From contig NZ_MWUJ01000002.1 of assembly GCF_002210225.1 (NCBI RefSeq), positions 1 to 64,000 of the forward strand: a DNA stretch of 64,000 nt, read 5' to 3'. Origin of the DNA: Geofilum rhodophaeum (GTDB lineage: Bacteria > Bacteroidota > Bacteroidia > Bacteroidales > Marinilabiliaceae). The notes under the pieces were generated by a model. It saw only the letters and a program-made list of their open reading frames with translations, had not been told where the DNA came from and ran no database searches. Both the position numbers and the translations under genes were made by a program. This document shows, piece after piece, positions 60,937 to 64,000 of this stretch (positions within the stretch are counted from its first letter, which is position 1; each line of letters starts with the position of its first letter).

Positions 60937-62775
60937 TTATCGTTCTAAATGATCGGCCGACACCACTTGCAGGTAGGCCCGGCCACGGATGCTGTCGAGG
61001 GCACTGATGCTGCCTTCCTGCACCACATAACGGCGGGCGGCGTTGTCGTAGACCTGATAGCCCTGAGGGCTCACATAGCCAAAGGCATCGGGGTAGGTGA
61101 AAAAGGCGTATTCTTCCTGATCGGGGACCAATAAATCCTTACTAAACATAAAATCAGAAGCATCAATTTGGAGCTGCCCCAACAAGGTGGCCACCACATC
61201 CTTTTGACTGCCCAAGGTGTGCACCACCGTATCTTTCACAGCCAAAGCCCCGCCGGTCCACACCATAGGAATCTGGTAACGCTCCCGCATCTGCGAAGTG
61301 GCCCTTTTGGGACCAGGGGTCCCGTGGTCGGCCACCAGCACAAACAAGGTATTGTCCCAGAGGCCACGCTCCTTCACGCCCTGCATAAAAGTGCCCAGAC
61401 AACGGTCGGTATAGGCCACCGAATTCAGATAGGGATCGTCGAGGATCTTTTCCATGGGTACATCGAAGGGCTCGTGACTGCTGAGGGTAAAATAATATTT
61501 GAAAAATGGCGCTTCCGCTGAGGCACTCTTTTCCATCTCCTGCAACAACCGCTCAAAGGTAAACTCGTCATGCACTCCCCACTTTTCCCCCCTTGTCTCT
61601 GCAGGAAAATCGTTGATGGTTAACACCTCCTCAAAACCTGCCAGGGTAACGAAGGAATTCATCCCCTTGAAACCGATGTCCCCACCATAAAGATAAGTGA
61701 GCTTATCGTAGCCCGCCTCCTTTAATTTACCGGGCATAAAGGGCAGCGACTGTGACTTTTGGGGATACTGAATAATGGAATAGCCGGGCAAGACCTGGTA
61801 GCCGGCCATGGTGGCCACAAGACCTTTGTCGGACCGGTCGCTGGCGGCATAAATGTTGTCGAAGAGGATGCCTTCCCGCGCAAGGGCGTCCAAATGCGGC
61901 GTGACGGGCTCCCCGCCGAGGATCCCCACCACCTGGGACGAAAAACTCTCCAACAAAATCACCACCACATTGGGCCGAGGGGTGTTGAGCACAGCAAGCG
62001 GTGCGTCGTCAGCCCTCGCCCGCATTTGATCGTACACCGCATGGGCCTCATCCTCTTCCATAAAGGAATAGTGATGCGTGCGCGCATCCATCCGCTTAAA
62101 ACTGTAAAACAGGTTCCAGGGCGGATTAATCGCCGCATGATTGGCAAAATTGTAGGACGAGAAATAGGCCACCCCGGTATTGATGGGTGCCACACCCAGT
62201 CCCCCCCGAATGGGCAGCAACATAAAAGCCGCCATAAACAGCGTGAAAAAAGCTGCCAGTCCCCGTGCCGGCCAGCGCAACACGCCGGAGGCTGCCGAAC
62301 TGCTTGTCAGCCAAAGGTAGCCTTTGGCTGCCGTCCAGCCAAGCAACAGCCACAGGCCAAAAAAGGCCAGACTCTCATACCAGCTCACCGAGGCCAGGAT
62401 GACCCAGGGCGTTTTTAAAAAAGCAAAGGCCTCCGCATCGAGCAAGCGCCCCCAATAGGCATAGAGATTAATGTTGCCCAACAAAATGCCACTGAAAACC
62501 ACAAGAAAGAAAACAGTAGTGCCTTTGACAACTTTATAGCTGAAGCGTCCGGTCAACAACAATACGACGGTTTGAATGACGCCAACCAGCAACAAAACAT
62601 AGCTGCTCATGGAAAGGTTAAGGCGCAAACCCACCCACAGCGAACGGGCCAACACACCAAAGGGCGCCCCATCGGCGTAGCTCCGGTTAAAAAACAGAAA
62701 CAGCACCTGATAAAAGGCAAAGAACAGAAGCAGGAACAAGGCTGTTTGCAGCAGGTATTTCAAATATTTAATCAT
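60937..62775 (-). CDS. LTA synthase / sulfatase-fold membrane enzyme
   Basis: Start chosen at 62775 (MIKYLKYLLQTALF); the longer frame adds 9 residues of no visible signal. The 612-residue protein has five membrane helices (about 5-190) and an extracytoplasmic alkaline-phosphatase-fold domain (about 255-560): VVVILLESFSSQVVG, YAASDRSDKGLVATMAGYQ, YLYGGDIGFKGMNSF, FTLSSHEPFDV and LFVLVADHGTPGP. The nucleophile position, Thr in LTA synthases, is here Ser in DRSDKGL. Family enzymes transfer phosphoglycerol or phosphoethanolamine to envelope polymers or lipids. A Gram-negative LTA-like enzyme probably modifies a glycolipid or sugar of the envelope. Confidence 0.82.
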   Translation of the reverse strand: MIKYLKYLLQTALFLLLFFAFYQVLFLFFNRSYADGAPFGVLARSLWVGLRLNLSMSSYVLLLVGVIQTVVLLLTGRFSYKVVKGTTVFFLVVFSGILLGNINLYAYWGRLLDAEAFAFLKTPWVILASVSWYESLAFFGLWLLLGWTAAKGYLWLTSSSAASGVLRWPARGLAAFFTLFMAAFMLLPIRGGLGVAPINTGVAYFSSYNFANHAAINPPWNLFYSFKRMDARTHHYSFMEEDEAHAVYDQMRARADDAPLAVLNTPRPNVVVILLESFSSQVVGILGGEPVTPHLDALAREGILFDNIYAASDRSDKGLVATMAGYQVLPGYSIIQYPQKSQSLPFMPGKLKEAGYDKLTYLYGGDIGFKGMNSFVTLAGFEEVLTINDFPAETRGEKWGVHDEFTFERLLQEMEKSASAEAPFFKYYFTLSSHEPFDVPMEKILDDPYLNSVAYTDRCLGTFMQGVKERGLWDNTLFVLVADHGTPGPKRATSQMRERYQIPMVWTGGALAVKDTVVHTLGSQKDVVATLLGQLQIDASDFMFSKDLLVPDQEEYAFFTYPDAFGYVSPQGYQVYDNAARRYVVQEGSISALDSIRGRAYLQVVSADHLER

Positions 62776-62868
62776 ACAAAAGCTTTGCTGCAAAAATAAC
62801 AAAACTTATCGGGGAAAAGTCAGACCACAAAAACACAAACACGGAAAGCCAGACCGGAGTAAATAATT

Positions 62869-62876
62869 TATCTTTG
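62869..62876 (+). promoter_or_regulatory. -7 promoter element of the GT2 gene
   Basis: TATCTTTG matches TAnnTTTG with the ATG at 62890 only 13 bases downstream, so a very short leader is expected. No TTTG is seen 19-21 bp upstream. Confidence 0.45.
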
Positions 62877-62889
62877 TCAAAAAACAACC

Positions 62890-63732
62890 ATGACCACAAA
62901 GGCCTCTGTAATCGTCTCATTTTACAACAACATAAGGGCGCTCCAGCTCATTTTAACCGCACTCGAACAACAGGATTTTTCCGACTTTGAAGTAATTATT
63001 GCCGATGACGGTTCCAAGCCTGAAATTGTCGAACAAATAAACGCCTGGAAAAACAATTTTTCTTACCCCTTAAAACATATTTGGCAGGAGGATAAAGGCT
63101 TCAGAAAAAACAGAATATTAAATAAAGCCATCATTGCGGCAGAGGCAGACTACATCATCTTTGTAGATGGGGATTGCATCCCCCACCGATCTTTTGTGAA
63201 AGATCACCTGTTTTTTAGTAGACCTGAACGAATTGTTGCAGGACGCAGAGTAATGATGTCAAACGTCCTTTCTCAAAAGATAGAACCAAACTTCATTCAA
63301 CGCAAAAAGCTCTTTTCCTTTGGTTTCTTTTTAAAGATTTTAGCCGACAGTCTGCGCAAAAAGACCAGACATGCCGAAAGCGGGCTGTACCTACCCATCC
63401 CAAGAATCAACAGGTGGTTTGGAAGCACCACGCGCGGAGTTAAAGGATGCAATTTTTCACTATTCAAAAAAGGCTTATTGGCGGTTAACGGCTTTGATAT
63501 GCGCTATGAATTACCCTGCGTTGGTGAAGATACCGATATTGAATACAGATTAAAATTACTGGGTTACGAAGTTTTTCTACCCAAATTCAGAATAATCCAA
63601 TACCACCTTTATCACGAACCCTTGAGCAGGAATCTCATTAAAACCAATCAGCTTATTTTTGAAGACACCATAAAAAGCCAAAGATCAAGAGCCAAACAGG
63701 GTATGAACGAAATAAGCAACGAAGACCTATAG
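62890..63732 (+). CDS. Family 2 glycosyltransferase
   Basis: A 280-residue GT2 enzyme. SVIVSFYNN is the N-terminal strand; FEVIIADDGSKPE and YIIFVDGDCIPHRSF hold the Asp residues that bind nucleotide-sugar and metal (DDG and DGD/DXD-like motifs). RVNGC-like and GVKGCNFSLFKKGLLAVNGFDMRY mark the acceptor region, and GEDTDIEYRLKLLGYEVFL is the C-terminal ED-type motif also seen in beta-1,4-galactosyltransferases. It should add a sugar to an envelope polysaccharide or lipid. It overlaps the next gene's stop by 6 bp (convergent). Confidence 0.85.
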   Translation: MTTKASVIVSFYNNIRALQLILTALEQQDFSDFEVIIADDGSKPEIVEQINAWKNNFSYPLKHIWQEDKGFRKNRILNKAIIAAEADYIIFVDGDCIPHRSFVKDHLFFSRPERIVAGRRVMMSNVLSQKIEPNFIQRKKLFSFGFFLKILADSLRKKTRHAESGLYLPIPRINRWFGSTTRGVKGCNFSLFKKGLLAVNGFDMRYELPCVGEDTDIEYRLKLLGYEVFLPKFRIIQYHLYHEPLSRNLIKTNQLIFEDTIKSQRSRAKQGMNEISNEDL

Positions 63733-64000
63733 ATTTTCATATAATTCTAAGGTACGCTGCGCAATGATTTCTACAGAAAAATTCTCTGACGCAAAACCGT
63801 AAGCATTCTGTGTAATACGCTGGATGGCATTCTCATCCCACAACAAGTTCAACAACTTCTTCGCAAAGCATTGGGCATCTCCTACGGGACACAAAAAACC
63901 CGTTTCTCCTTCAAAGATCAGCTCTTCGGAGCCTCCATTTCTTGAACTGATAACCGGTCTTTTATGTACAAAGTAATCAAGGATTGTAGAACCAAGTCCT
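63727..64000 (-). CDS. Family 4 (GT-B) glycosyltransferase, C-terminal part (cut by window edge)
   Basis: The minus strand from the window edge to a stop at 63727 reads 90 residues of a GT-B glycosyltransferase: GLGSTILDYFVHKRPVISSR, then NGGSEELIFEGETGFLCPVGD and a C-terminal helix ASENFSVEIIAQRTLELYENL (in pieces). The EX7E-like motif with SRNGGSEEL and GFLCPVGD is diagnostic of GT4. Its first part lies beyond base 64000. It is probably part of a polysaccharide or lipopolysaccharide synthesis locus with the GT2 gene, facing it. Confidence 0.85.
   Translation of the reverse strand, partial: GLGSTILDYFVHKRPVISSRNGGSEELIFEGETGFLCPVGDAQCFAKKLLNLLWDENAIQRITQNAYGFASENFSVEIIAQRTLELYENL

Overview
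The window comes from a cellulolytic member of the Bacteroidota. The evidence is the type IX secretion (T9SS) C-terminal signals on the secreted enzymes, a porZ homologue, TTTG/TAnnTTTG promoters, a membrane propeller/Y_Y_Y/LuxR regulator, an atp operon without atpD and atpC, and a Bacteroidota-type tyrosine recombinase. The glycoside hydrolase set suggests an anaerobic or facultative plant-polymer degrader, perhaps of the Marinilabiliales; that placement is inference.

Region 1 (1-15195) is the right-hand part of an integrated, AT-rich genomic island. It ends at a tyrosine recombinase gene and a 47-bp fragment of a tRNA-Met(CAU) gene: anticodon arm, T arm and acceptor 3' strand are present, the 5' half is absent. 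This looks like an att junction. The cargo is an IS256-family transposase (cut by the window edge), a HigBA toxin-antitoxin pair with remnants of a second antitoxin, a single-chain nuclease-methyltransferase, a Fic operon with two HigA-N-like proteins that lack a helix-turn-helix, a membrane/SH3-like protein, two tandem metallophosphoesterases (one frameshifted), and a tightly overlapping three-gene cassette (TIGR04255-like protein, a small helical protein, a DUF7689-like Cys/His protein) behind a near-perfect promoter. The cassette and the Fic operon are the best candidates for undescribed defence or toxin systems.

Region 2 (15212-17374) is the chromosomal flank: an APC-type permease fused to cytoplasmic EIIA-like and RCK_C-like domains.

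Region 3 (17453-34594) is a cellulose/xyloglucan degradation locus on the minus strand. A membrane-spanning regulator (31571-34594) lies upstream of five secreted enzymes: GH5-CBM6, GH48, GH9-CBM3c, GH74 and a second GH5. Every enzyme carries the same 83-residue module just before its T9SS signal. The module has two conserved Cys and many aromatic residues and resembles, from memory, CBM64. A GH48/GH9 pair delivered by T9SS would be a free-enzyme counterpart of clostridial cellulose systems. The 5' region has a TAnnTTTG element, three ctacgac sites phased by 11 and 33 bp, and a leader hairpin.

Region 4 (34827-64000) is mostly core genome: a SulP transporter, a Na/Pi cotransporter, an ECF sigma/anti-sigma/CpxP-like operon with a Gly/Arg-rich secreted protein, O-acetylhomoserine sulfhydrylase, atpBEFHAG with a bactofilin gene upstream, an adenylate cyclase-HD fusion, a universal stress protein, RdgB, PorZ, a large PQQ-like propeller protein, a Gfo/Idh/MocA oxidoreductase, a lipoprotein of the endonuclease/exonuclease/phosphatase fold, a DUF2797 protein, a U32 peptidase-family (TrhP-like) protein, an LTA-synthase-like enzyme and two glycosyltransferases, the last cut by the window edge.
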